Source: Pardosa pseudoannulata | Lineage: Eukaryota > Arthropoda > Arachnida > Araneae > Lycosidae | Assembly (NCBI GenBank): GCA_032207245.1 | Contig: CM063505.1 | Location: 180,067,558 to 180,131,557, forward strand | Reading direction: 5' to 3' | Length of the DNA stretch: 64,000 nt | Part shown: piece by piece, positions 13,201 through 24,545 of the stretch | Layout: each line of letters starts with the position of its first letter | Numbering within the stretch: the stretch's first letter is position 1 | Position numbers and translations under genes: made by a program | The notes under the pieces: generated by a model | Databases searched by the model: none | What the model saw: the letters and a program-made list of their open reading frames with translations, nothing else | Told to the model about the DNA's origin: nothing

Positions 13201-16200
13201 GACCAAATGAAAATTTGGTGATAACTAGAATAAACACATTTTTCATTTTTAAACTAATACACACACCTTTAAAACTGGATTATTTAAATAATAATAATGT
13301 ATTTGAAAAACAAACAAAATTCTATCTGATTTGAACACCGCAGTTCTTTTAACTAAAATTTCACTCTTGCCAATTACATTCTATTATTGCCAATTACATT
13401 CTCTTGTTGCTTCATTGGAAAAAGTAAAATGAACTGTAACAATGGATGTATACAAAAAGCACAACTCTGATAGTTCTAACAAATTCCCATTATCGTATTT
13501 ACCATTCTAATATACATAAAAAATTAAATAATATTTACGTATAGTCCCCGTAACCATAAATAAGAAAACATCATTATTTCATTGACGGTAAGTGAATAAG
13601 ACTTAAATTATAACATTAAAAACATTTCAAACAATTCGCTGAAACAAATCAAAATTTGATTGAAATAAATTTTAAAATTTTTTTTATAGATTTTTAACTT
13701 ACATTATGTACAAAATACACAAAAATTAAGGATCAAATATTGTTCGCATAATGAATCAGTTATAAAAACCGGCGTTACCTGTATTTCGTATAAAAACGCA
13801 TAGTGTTTATAAGAAATTGAACCGTTTATTAAATATTAATTTTGGGGCATAATTAGAATACTTTTAATATGATTGAGTATTAAAACAAATATTCATGTGC
13901 TATGATGTATCATCTATGGGCAAGCGTAATTAATATTTGTTAAAAAGTGAAATTATGTGAGATTAATTGCAGGATACTTATATTGGCAGTACTCCTCTAG
14001 CAATATCAATGAATTGTGCAAAATAGTCTATGACAAACTGCGTGAATATGTATACATGCATATGCTTATTTATAGATTCCAAATAATCAAATACATAAAG
14101 TATAACATAGTATACATTTTTTGAACACCTAAAAAAGTTTTGACGCAACATCAACAAATTTTGAATTTCGAATATCAATTTAATTGTTGAATGAATCCTT
14201 AGTTTTACTAATACATAAAACTATGTACTTTATAAATAGTGTAACTTATTCCTTTAATTAATTTTCATAGTAAAATAAATACTTAGCAACCTCGAAATAT
14301 ATTTATATAAAAAAAAAAGAACGAAAGATAAATAAAATTTTCTGTGAGAACAACATTCGGCTCACACCCCCTGCGTCAGATCTTCTTTCCCGGTATATAT
14401 AAGAAGATTTACATGAAAAAAAAAAGAAAAGAAAGTAAATGGGAGAAAAAAAAATTCACGAGGCAGCTCGATAGAAACTTCAGCTGCCATATTCAATTAA
14501 AAGAGCAATGCAAACATGCTCCCTCATCCTCGCGTAACCCCCTACGGATAGGACCACAGACCTTTTAAGTTTTCCAAGATCTATAGCTGGGACAGGGAAG
14601 GTTCTCCTCCTTCCTCCCTTCCCCAACTTTTCGATTCCAAGGAACGAACAAGGGGGGGGTGCTGCCGAAAAACTCAATGGGCTTCGAAGGTGGCGAGTAG
14701 TTTGACACGCTTCTACAAAACAGAACAAAGAATTCGGGTAGCCGAGAAATTTTCGGATCTATTGGTGCCCGACATTTTGCCAGGGGCCCAGTTATAAAGA
14801 AAGAAGAAAAAAAGAGACTAGAATAAGTGTGTACCCGCATTGATGATGTATAAAAAGAATTTATCAAAATAATCATTTTCACACAATGTTATTTTTTATA
14901 GCATTTTTTCCCCCATCTTTCTTTGTCGTCGGGAGTACTTGAGTTACACAACTAGTTTCTTCGGGGTAACGTTTTTTTTCCCTCTCCTGCCGAAATTCTG
15001 ATTGCATCAATAAGACTGCTTACGGCGTACAATGTGTCTTTTCGAATCTCTTACCCTCAGGTAACTGAAACAAAGGGGTTTTTTTCAGATACCAGTTTTT
15101 AACATTTTTTCTCCCCCGTCCTGTGCTTTTCTAATTTTAGTGTGTTAAGCAAAATTTCGGGAAAAGAACGAAGGGGGCGGAAAGAAGGGAAGGAAAAAAA
15201 AAGAGTTAAATGTTCATTTTGATGCGACAGCGTTTTTTACTTCTTGCTTACGATGAATGAATAAAAAACGGAGGACGAATTGAATTTCAAATTGTCGTTT
15301 CATTACCCCTGACCTTTCAGGCAGCCACAAAAGTAACGCACTCGATTGGTTATTCAGTACTAAATACGACGGTTAAAGGTATCCATCGGGACTAAAGAAA
15401 TGTTTTGAAGCAACCTTCACTCCTAAAGTTATTTTTTTCAATACTGCTGGGACAAATTTATAAGAAATCTTGTGCACAAATGGAAATTGGATTCCTAAAG
15501 ATTTTACATAGGTAGTAACAGTTGTTACCTTTTTCGTCAATTTTCGATAAGGGTTAGAACCAATTTTATCTAGGGGCTGGTCAAAATTACAACCCTGTTT
15601 TATGGGGATTAATATATTTATATTACTATGTCTATGGTTAGATCTAAATATTTAAAAATATTAAATAATTGGAAGATTTCTCAGAATCCAGTTATCATAA
15701 GCAGTAAGTTTGAGCAAAATACATTTACTTTAAAGTTACACACATTTTCACTGTATCGAGATAGATGAAATTACCCCTATCCCCGTACGGAATAATGAAA
15801 TAAAAGCTGTATCAACAAAGTATATTGATAGCAAATCACCTTCTGAAGATCTTTTTATATTACAAAATCATGTCTAACGTCATTAAAAACTACTGTTTAA
15901 GTTGCGTCAGTTTCTAGTGTTAATAAAGCAGGTGATGATAACTTTGACTTACTAATGAAGGTTTTTAGAGAGATTTAAGCAGTTTTAATTAAGATGAAAG
16001 CCTTTTTCTTGCTCAGTTAAGTATTGGTAACGTATAATGTAGTATTTTAATATTAGTTCAACATTTGTGAAAGTTGCACTTTTTAAGTTTTGTGTAACTC
16101 TTAAAAATTGGATATAAAATTATGTTACGTGATAAACACGTCGAAAATAAGGGCTTCAGAACGCCAGAGGGCGCTGAATTTTCCCTCGTAAATCAGAACA

Positions 16201-17290
16201 AGTATATGAGTAGACTTTTTTTTTAGTCACAACATGGGAACTGAAGATTTTCATAGCTAAGATAATACATAATCAAATCTTCAGATGTAATAAATTACAT
16301 TTTAAACAGTTAAAAACTTATCTAACTAAAGGAAGAGAATGAAAATATTACTGCTTTCATAGATTGAATAGAAACGAATGAATTTATTTTCAGAATGATC
16401 CAAATGCTAAAACTGCAAAAAATAAAACACGCAGGCCAAAGTTTCACTTCATTACGCAATGAATATTTTAAGGTTTTATAGTAAAATTAAAGAAGGTTGT
16501 CATAAATAACTAAAGAAAGCCCAAATAAGAACGTCCATAACTACCAAGAGATTTACAGCAAATTGGAATATCATTTACACAGATTTAGTAATTCTGTTCT
16601 TATGAACAGATCTTGACAATGAGGTTATAGCTTCAAATAAAAGTTTTTTAAAAAATAACCAGTTTACATTTCCGTTTACACTTTAAACATAAGTAAACAA
16701 ATATATTTGAAAAGAAAAAAAAGGTTTATTAAACTTTTTAATGTGCGAAACTGACCAAAGAGGATAAATAATAATTAAGCTTGATAACACATTTATATCT
16801 TATATATAATGAAGTAAAAATTTGAGTAGTTTTGAGAGGGCAAAGGATCTAATTTAGGACGGTCTTTCTTATCTGTCATGTGAAGAAAATAAAAACTAAT
16901 TCCTCCTTTAACTATTGATCATACAATAGGATTAAGGGTATAAAAATTATTCGCAGTCCCAATTTACTCTTGATATAAGCCACTGTTTTCAAACTTTTAA
17001 GATTAACAGCATCCTTAGAACTATATGGCATTAGAGAAACCTAGCTTATACTTATCTCCAAAATATAAACGTTAGTTATGCAGGTTCTAGTAGTACTAAT
17101 GAAAAGGGATGCAGCTGAACTTCAAATCCGCATGATACTTTATCTAAATGGTAGCATAACTCGTGCTACTGGTGTCACCAACTCTTACAACGTCTTGTTT
17201 ACAGAACGCATTGTACTTAATTTTTAACACAAGCGATTAAAATCTAACTCTATAGTAGTCATCTCACTTTATTCGCAGTCATATTTTAAG
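10214..17290. other. Presumed pan intron 3, gene-free
   Basis: Long AT-rich stretch with no recognisable exon on either strand. Less AT-rich patches lie at about 11000-11110, 12150-12370 and 14340-15380. The 14340-15380 patch contains overlapping open frames on the minus strand (14480-14728 and 14565-14882) without known domains. Confidence 0.4.
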
Positions 17291-17761
17291 CAGGACCCGA
17301 TCATGGCAAAGTTGGGCCCAGGGCCTGGTAGTCTTTCGCCCTTCCACCCCCACCCTCTTTCAAAGCAAAAAAAAAAATAATAATAAATAAATAATAATAA
17401 TAATAATAATTTATAAAAGAGGATACAAACGAATATTTTTGGAGGAAATTTTATATTAATTTTTTTAAATTTTACATACCTTTGTTTGAAAAGCCAAGGA
17501 TTTTTGTACTCAGAACCATGGAGTAAGTAATGAGTAAAAAAGTGACTGAAGCGATGTAAATAAGTAAACTGGAGTGTGTTTTAGATAAAATTGTCAACAT
17601 TTTAACTGTTTTTATTTAATTTCTGAATGAGGTTTCGTGAAATATTACTTGAAGAATTAACAAAAAACATTTTCAAATTATTAAAAATTTAATTATTAAG
17701 TACCAAATTTTAGTGGGCCTAGGGCCTAGGCCCAGTCGGTCAGTACTTTAATCATGCCCTG
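17291..17761. mobile_element. hAT-like non-autonomous DNA transposon
   Basis: The left end caggacccgatcatgg and the right end atcatgccctg form short imperfect terminal inverted repeats (CAGGRC-type). They are flanked by attttaag (17283-17290) and attttaaa (17762-17769), an 8-bp duplication with one mismatch. Subterminal GGGCCTAGG-type words occur at both ends. The interior has an A-rich (TAA)n tract (17366-17410) and no transposase frame. Confidence 0.75.
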
Positions 17762-17888
17762 ATTTTAAATTCTGCATTAAACGTGTTTCGATATTTCGTT
17801 CTTGTTGTTGTACATGCGGAAATGACATAAATCTGTTTTTCAAAACGACATTAAAGTAGTAATGGCTGTGCTGATAACAATAGTTAGG

Positions 17889-17942
17889 TTTGGTTTGGTT
17901 TGCTACGGTCTACTTTTTGCAACACGAGGACTAATGAGACTG
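17889..17942 (-). repeat. 5'-truncated SINE (family 1) with 14-bp target duplication
   Basis: Only the 3' 54 bp of the SINE is present: tttggtttggtttgctacgg, then ctttttgcaacacgaggac and gagactg. It is flanked by identical taacaatagttagg at 17875-17888 and 17943-17956, the signature of target-primed reverse transcription with 5' truncation. Confidence 0.9.
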
Positions 17943-17959
17943 TAACAATAGTTAGGATG

Positions 17960-18132
17960 CTACCGTATTGTAGTCGAGATATGTCACAGATGGTTGTCGT
18001 GTCATGACGTCAAATTCTCCAGAGATAAGAATATGGTACTACAATCCTCTTCCTGTCGCGTCATAATGACACCTTCTGACATCATTATGACACGTGTGTT
18101 ACCTGTGACATATCTCGACTGCATTACGGTAG
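17960..18132. mobile_element. Short inverted-repeat element (MITE-like)
   Basis: About 29-31-bp terminal inverted repeats, left ctaccgtattgtagtcgaga and onward to tgtcaca. The right end is its complement with two or three differences (18104-18132). The ~110-bp interior contains further self-complementary CATAATGACA words. Target duplications are unclear, so the superfamily is not assigned. It begins three bases after the duplication of the neighbouring SINE. Confidence 0.7.
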
Positions 18133-19227
18133 TACCCTTCATGAACAAAATGGTAGAACACAACCAGCACAGCTTTGTATCAGAGAGGCCAAAGTAACAT
18201 GTAATCACATGTAACTTATATATTTAATATATATACCTAGTCTATGTTGTATTTATTTACACTTTCTAAACTTAAAAGCAGCACTTCTAGGGACACTTTA
18301 AGATACACAGTTTGAAGGCCATGGATCTAAGCTTATAGTTATTACAACCACTCATCGGAAATCGGATATTTATTTCTCGGTACGTGCATGAGTCACTTAA
18401 TGAATAAAATATTAATCATTAATATATGTAACACTGCAATATAAATTCCGATTACAATATACCCGTTTTGTCACGCACAGGGAAGGGGTCGAAGGAACGG
18501 AAGATGGGGATCAAAAAACAATGGTCTTCCCACCCCCTCTTAATCTATATTTGACAGATAGAAGCATCCACAACAATTACAGACAAGTGGGTCTTTTTTT
18601 CCCCCAGTACTTTTCCGGCTCCTGAGTCGGTAATTTTGGCTCGGGATCAACCTGAAGCTTAATGTTTAGCTCAGCAGAAGTTGCTTATGCTGAGAATGCT
18701 TTCTTCCAGGAAAAAAAAATGCGATTGTCCATAATTAATTTTAACCCTAATATTGAATTTAATTTTCATAGAACATAATTCTTTTTAAATTGTTAAGGAT
18801 CTTGCTGAAAAGCACTCAGAATTTAAAATCATGTCAGATATAAAGAAACATTTTGAGCAGTCCAAAAAACATTAAATTAATTCAAAGATTAGTTAATTCT
18901 TTAACGTGAGTACATCTGCAATTCTGAACCGAAAACTAAACACACTGATTATTGCACTCAGAAATAAATGCAAATGGCCAAAAATACTGCTACCAATTAC
19001 TTTAGAAACCAAAAATTTCAGAATTACTATCTGACAAACAGAATATATTATTTACATACATTCAATTCCAATGGGGATTATAAAAATTATTTTTTTAAAA
19101 GTATAATTTACTTTAATTTTACTCAAGTATTATATTTACATAAGTTTATAATTTGTGTTGTTATTATAAACTTATAGAGCCACCACCAAGCCATAAAAGA
19201 ATAAGATACACCATGGACCATAGGCAG

Positions 19228-19674
19228 GGTATAGTAATGGGGGTTGGAGAGGGGTGGAGCTCAAGTTGGACTTAGCTCTCCGCCTTTTGATATTTTATTA
19301 CTATTCAAATTAAAACAGCAAAATTTTGTAAAATTACAAAATCTAATATTAACAATTGCATTAAAAAGTTATATAAAATGCAATGTTATATATATGTATA
19401 TTTACTTAAAGTACATGGACTGTATTCAATAATGTTTCAGTAACTATATACAACAATTTAGAACAAAACAATTAAAATCGATAATCTGGCAAGAAATTTA
19501 AAATTTTTACTTTTTCTTAAAAATTAAATTTTGGATAAATATTAAACTTTATAAAAACATATTTGAAAATGTATTTTTATATCAATTTTAAAATGCTATA
19601 AAAGTAAACTCTAGAATTTTGTCGGAAAGAGGGGCTGGACCCCATTAATGACCTTTTCCCTCTGGCTACTGCCC
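19228..19674. mobile_element. Possible hAT-like MITE
   Basis: The left end ggcagggtatagtaatgggg and the right end ctggctactgccctggc are roughly reverse-complementary, and both carry G/C-rich subterminal runs (ggagaggggtgg; gaccttttccctc). The interior is AT-rich. No clear 8-bp duplication, so this is tentative. Confidence 0.4.
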
Positions 19675-20448
19675 TGGCAAGGAATCTAAAATACATCAAA
19701 CCTAATTGTATACATAATCGGAGAAACATTTTAAAAAATTATTCTTTGGTATAAACACTGCAGAAACCCATTTTACTAAAGCCCAAATTTAATAATAAAG
19801 TTTTAGAACACTTCAAGAGAGTATGTTTTTGAGAATATTTATTAATAATAGTTCATGAAATGTGTGCAGAAGTCATTATGAAACTTTAATTGTATTATCT
19901 AATATGGTAACTAAAATCTTGCTGCATAAATTGAAAGTATTAACACAAACATAAAACAATAAATTGGTGAACTGGATATGAAACTATTTTCAATATCTAA
20001 GGTTAGAAAAAGAAAAGGTTTTGCATGATTAAGATTTTTACCAAAATAAAAGAATTAATCACAACATAGCCCTATAATATATACATACTTATATACATAT
20101 TGCGCATGTTATATTTTGATAAATGAAAAAGCTTTAAGGAGCAAAATAATATTAAAACAAATTAGGGATCAAATTGATTATGTTTTTGTATTTTCTAATC
20201 AAATAACATCTAAAAGAAAGTACTTGTGTTCATGAAGAATTTTGGACAAAGAAGCTGATTAGGCAGTAAAAGAATTATTTTTGAAAATATCTTAAATATC
20301 AAGAATATATTTCAACACATGATTAATGAAAAGCTAAGTAAAACAATAAAGTTTTCAATCCTTAATATTTTTAATAATATATTACTACAATAATTTTTAC
20401 TAGATGACACTCATACAAAAAAATCTGACATTAATTTTAAACTATGTC

Positions 20449-20620
20449 AATTGGTTGGTTTGGAGCACTATAGTCTACTGTTTTGGTAGATGAATATTAT
20501 TAAGATTTGTCCTATTATTTAAAACTTGTTCTAAGCAGCTACATCCATTCCAGCAGTGGGATTTGAACTCATGCAGTCTAAACACAAAGAGCATTACCCT
20601 ACACAGTTGGCCATCATTTC
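20449..20620 (-). repeat. tRNA-derived SINE (family 1), diverged
   Basis: Plus-strand view starts ttggttggtttggagcacta, with the B-box complement gggatttgaactcatg near 20560 and an end at cacagttggccatcattt. Near full length but heavily mutated. Confidence 0.75.
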
Positions 20621-21722
20621 AGCTAAAATTATGTTATTTAATGTGTTACATAAAAACACATTTTGTAATTACATTAGGTATCGCTTTTAAATAAATAACC
20701 TTGAACCTATTGCATATATACATATCCTTGCTGAGTTCTATAATATCAGTAAAAACATTGAAACAGGAATTTAATTATGAACAATTGAGTAATTTAATAT
20801 CACCACAGACCATGGACCTCAGTTAGGCTGTAGCACAGAAAAGTTTAGTTTCTTCAACAGCAGGATAGATAAAATAATCACATTATGAAAATAAATTTCA
20901 GAATTAAATGTTTGATTTCGACTCAAAATGGCAAACAAACTGAAGAAAAATGAAGACAAAACTAATCATTAATAATGTCTAATGTTAGTTCTTATTAAAA
21001 TATTTCTTTATTCAGGGCTCACATAAGTTTTTGAAAGTGAAAACTAATGATGTTTTAAGGATATTTATAGGAGTGTTTCAATTTTATTAAGGACCTCTAT
21101 GAGAAAGATAATTTGAGGAAAACTTTTTTATATATATAATTCTGATTACACACTTTTGTTCAGGTTCAATTAAAATAAAGAATAAAAAGCAATTACTCTT
21201 TTTTCTTAAACTATATCAATTTTAAAAAAATACTCCTATTGGATTTTTCTTTCTTTTTTATGTCAATTTCATAATTAAAAACTTGAACCTCATGTACACT
21301 CACTTTTTCTAGTGCATCTTTTTCTTTCAAAAAACACTTTGATAAGTGATTACAATGTGTTATCATATGCATTTTGATAAGTGATTGTAATGAAATACAA
21401 ATATAAATCAAAAATAATTATACAAGTTTATTTTATGATAATTAACAGTAAAATCTTCACAAATTGATCAACTTTTTATTTTTTCCTTTGAATCTTTAAG
21501 AACAAATCCAGCATTTTCCTCCCTTGCTAATTATTAACTTGTTTGAAAGGTTTAGGATTCAATATAAAAATTGATATGTCTTTTGAAAATTGATAATGAA
21601 AATTGAAAGGTAATTACAAAAACGAGGTTAATCTTGGTATGTGTTTGGTTATGAAATAACCTCATAACATCAATACAAAAATACTAATGGCTAAAAACTT
21701 TCTAATGAGAAAAAACACTTAC
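20621..21722. other. Presumed start of pan intron 3
   Basis: AT-rich DNA immediately downstream of exon 3 on the minus strand. No exon or repeat recognised. Confidence 0.45.
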
Positions 21723-21814
21723 CAATGGAAATGACCCCAAAGCTCCATTTGGATGAGGATGATATGGTGATACAACATATCCATATGGTGAAGGAGGGAG
21801 AAACTGTTTCCCAG
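21723..21814 (-). CDS. pan: TCF/LEF (pangolin) coding exon 3
   Basis: A 92-bp exon with acceptor tattgtcag and donor gtaagtgt. With the leftover base from exon 2 it completes 31 codons ending SFPL in phase 0. It reads GKQFLPPSP, then YGYVVSPYHPHPNGALGSFP. This matches the Tyr/Pro-rich segment after the beta-catenin-binding domain in other TCFs (Drosophila Pangolin has GYLVSPYSYANGSP; TCF7L2 has a Pro/Tyr patch ending in PYLPNGSL). The agreement in phase and the G-Y-x-V-S-P-Y core make this a confident exon. I could not find the next exon toward position 1. Confidence 0.9.
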
Positions 21815-23820
21815 CTGACAATACAAATAAACAAATAAAATTTCAGTTATAGGAATCTGTATGTTTCAAACTTCTTTTTAACAAAGTATTTTTTAATATC
21901 AAACTTTTTTTAAACAAAAGTTTTTAAGAGACTTTTGTTTTATACTCCCTTTTCTTACAATATAGACATAGAATGAATAGCATGCTAGAAACAGTAACAA
22001 CAAAATTACTTTTATACACATGTAGTGTGTATGTAAGCCCACATTTGGCGATCGAGAATCCACATACAGGTTTTTTTAAAATACACAAGACAGGAATAGA
22101 ATGTAAAAATATCCACTAAATAGAAATTCATAAAAATTTTTACCAGAAGAGTGATAGTAATATGTTAGTCTCTAGTATACTATTGAATTGGACATAAATA
22201 ACATGTTAGTCTCCAGTAGATTACTTCCACTTCCCAGGATATAGACTGAATTTGTCCTGAAATTTTGTCGTAAGTGAGCAGGACATTTTTCTACTTTTCT
22301 GTCAGGAATGGTCCTGCACATATGTATATATTTGCAGACATACATATAAACACGAAATATGCAGTCTTTAAAAACTATATATATGTAAAACATAATTATA
22401 AAAGCTATAAACAAGTCTATCGTACAAAATACCACAGGTAAGATCTACCTAACAAGCAGAAACTTTATATTGCATTTCATTTTATAATAAGAATTAAAAT
22501 CAGTAAAACATCAATTTTTAAAAAATCTTAGCACTAATATAATTAGTCATTAGAATAATTTAAGAAATTAAAAATGATGTGCAGTGTATATTATTACTAA
22601 TCATTAGTAATCATCGAGTAAATATGTAAATAGAGCTTAATGCAAGTTAATCACTACTCTTGTTAGTTCAAACGGAGGTACAATTAAATACATAAAATAT
22701 TTCAGTCAATGGTGGGAAAAATAAATAGTTCATTCATAATAAACTATTCTAAACATAAAATTTTTAATAAATATTCTTAGAAATTATGTGTATCTTAAAT
22801 ATAACACTGGATAATCTGTAAGAATTCATTATATATATGACTCCTTAACGTTTTAAGTTCTTAACATTTTCATAAAAAGCACTTTGATACTGAATAATAA
22901 TTAAAATTACACTTACAACTTTAATAAACTTTGAAAAATAAACAAATTTTGAAACAAAGACAATTTTTAAACTCTATTATACAATATTCTGTTTATAACA
23001 AATCCTTTACATAATTTGTCGCAAACAAGCAATTTTGTTTGCGACAACAGAGAAACTTGTATAGAAGATTGTATAATTCATCTAATTTAATATCCTTTTA
23101 TATAAATTTAATGTTTTATACTATTTATTTATGCTTGAGATAGGAAAAAAAAATTTGTTCAATTTCAAAATTTATATAACACCTCTTATAAGCTATATTT
23201 CTATATATTGGATATATGTTTTATACTATATATATATATATGAATAACTTTAGTCATACTTTCTGTACTGAATAATTTGCATTTTTTAATAACAATAATT
23301 TTATTTTGTTTTAAAAATGATAATTGTATGTCTTGATAATACAGAGTAAAATTATCTAATAATTATGTTAACACTTGCTTTTTAAAAGACTGTGCTGGTG
23401 TTATGAAGATTAAAAATACACATAAATAAGAGGAGACATTAAAAACTATTTTTGCTACAACTCTTCCTGCGTTAAGTATTTCTATTAAAATACACACATG
23501 GGACACAGATATATATGGACATACAGAATATTGTTTTTATTTAATAAATGTTATTTATAAGTAGGAGTACAATAATAAATAATTCAAATTAATGGTGTAT
23601 TTTAAGTTAAATTTAATACACATGACAGATCGGCTTATTTTTAAAAATTTGCTTCACATACAGACAATATTTACTTAGGTGCACCCAAACATGCTGTTTT
23701 GTTTAACCTTAATAACAAGGTTAAACAGCAATATTTCTATTTCTAACGAAATAAAACATTGTAAATAATGATAGAACATTAATTTTAACCAAAAGAGTTA
23801 TGAATAATGTATATACTTAC
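21815..23820 (-). other. Intron 2 of pan
   Basis: About 2.0 kb of AT-rich intron with gtaagtat donor and attgtcag acceptor. It contains two short hairpins: 23016-23028 with 23035-23047 (13-bp perfect stem, 6-nt loop) and 23701-23710 with 23717-23726 (10-bp stem). No exon, SINE or transposase similarity is seen inside it. Confidence 0.75.
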
Positions 23821-23905
23821 CAGTTAAAGGACTAAAATCGCTTCTTGGTATGTGAGAATTTTTGGAAGGCAAGAAAGTATGACTGGGAATTTGGACAGTT
23901 TTCTC
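23821..23905 (-). CDS. pan: TCF/LEF (pangolin) coding exon 2
   Basis: An 85-bp internal exon bounded by acceptor ttgttgcag and donor gtaagtat. It enters in phase 0 and leaves one base for a split codon. It reads EKTVQIPSHTFL through RSDFSPLT (28 residues) and joins in frame to exons 1 and 3. This is the low-complexity linker after the beta-catenin-binding segment, which is poorly conserved in the family, so support comes from splice sites, phase and position rather than similarity. It is rich in Ser and Pro and has no predicted fold. Confidence 0.85.
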
Positions 23906-24034
23906 CTGCAACAAAAATACAAACTCTGCTTAATCACTCGTTAATGGGCACGTTATGAACTGACTTTGACACTGAAACGAACACACGGCTAAAGAAAACA
24001 AGCCAAAACATAGGCTCAACTTAGCACATCCTAC
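23906..24034 (-). other. Intron 1 of pan
   Basis: A 129-bp intron with donor gtaggatg at the exon 1 edge and acceptor ttgttgcag before exon 2. It separates phase-0 codons. The exon 1 frame stays open through most of the intron and stops only at 23930-23932, so unspliced RNA would add about 34 unrelated residues. Its small size contrasts with introns 2 and 3. Confidence 0.85.
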
Positions 24035-24190
24035 CTCTTCTTCAGGAACTTCGGCAACAAGACTGCTTTTGACCTCTTTGAGATCGGAAGACGATCGCTC
24101 CTCGTCCTCCCCCTCCCCTTCAACTTGAAAAACTTTAATTTCATCATTCGATGAAAGATCCACACCACCACCATCACTCACATGAGGCAT
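24035..24190 (-). CDS. pan: TCF/LEF (pangolin) coding exon 1, beta-catenin-binding domain
   Basis: Encodes 52 residues starting MPHVSDGGGVDLSSNDEIKV. It matches the N-terminus of TCF/LEF factors, the nuclear DNA-binding effectors of canonical Wnt signalling, whose first ~50 residues bind beta-catenin/Armadillo. Visible landmarks are the GGG-x-DL start, the NDE extended-strand segment (residues 15-17), an acidic GEGEDEE run (25-31) and the helix motif LKEVKSSLV (37-45), which corresponds to DLADVKSSLV of vertebrate TCF7L2. The start codon is secure: an in-frame TAA lies at 24203-24205, five codons upstream. The exon ends in GAG followed by gtagga, phase 0. Residues 22-23 are Q-V where most family members have K-D. 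The HMG box is not in the window, so this is a partial gene. Family assignment is confident; TCF versus LEF naming follows the single arthropod orthologue. Confidence 0.93.
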
Positions 24191-24545
24191 GCCTTCACCA
24201 GATTATAGTTCCCGGCTAATAGTAACTATCGGGGTTGGTAAATAGTTAAGCCGCACAGTTGGGATAATTCCCCGTTTGTAAACACGAGAACCGAGTACCG
24301 CCAAACGACTTCATCGAGCGATAGCACAGCCCACTGAAATGCTCAACTTTCGGGCAAATCAGAGGGCAGTCGCATGGTTGCCAAAAGAAGTACGAGAAAC
24401 GCGCCAAGTAGATAGGAGTCAAATTATTTTTGGCTACTGCAGGACTCAAAAGTTTTATCTTTGGCGCGAAGTTAATCATGTTCAGTGGATGTAGAGTTAG
24501 TGTCAATCATTAAATGTGACAGCTCTCGAACGTGTTCTGCGTTGC
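24191..24545 (-). promoter_or_regulatory. pan: Putative pan 5' UTR and promoter
   Basis: Sequence just upstream of the pan start codon is clearly less AT-rich and more CpG-bearing than its surroundings. It contains a TTTGGCGCG word (24460-24468) resembling an E2F site, a second GCGCC near 24400 and an inverted CCAAT box near 24545. No TATA box is evident. The transcription start cannot be placed, and an upstream noncoding exon cannot be excluded. Beyond 24560 the DNA returns to AT-rich background. Confidence 0.5.

Noticed and set aside
14480..14882. Possible next pan exon (proline-containing minus-strand frames)
   Set aside because: The frames lack the Tyr/Pro and HMG-adjacent motifs expected, and no phase-0 acceptor/donor pair was convincing.
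14340..15380. Bacterial or viral insertion suggested by composition change
   Set aside because: No bacterial or viral gene motifs; the patch grades into normal background and is better seen as host noncoding DNA.
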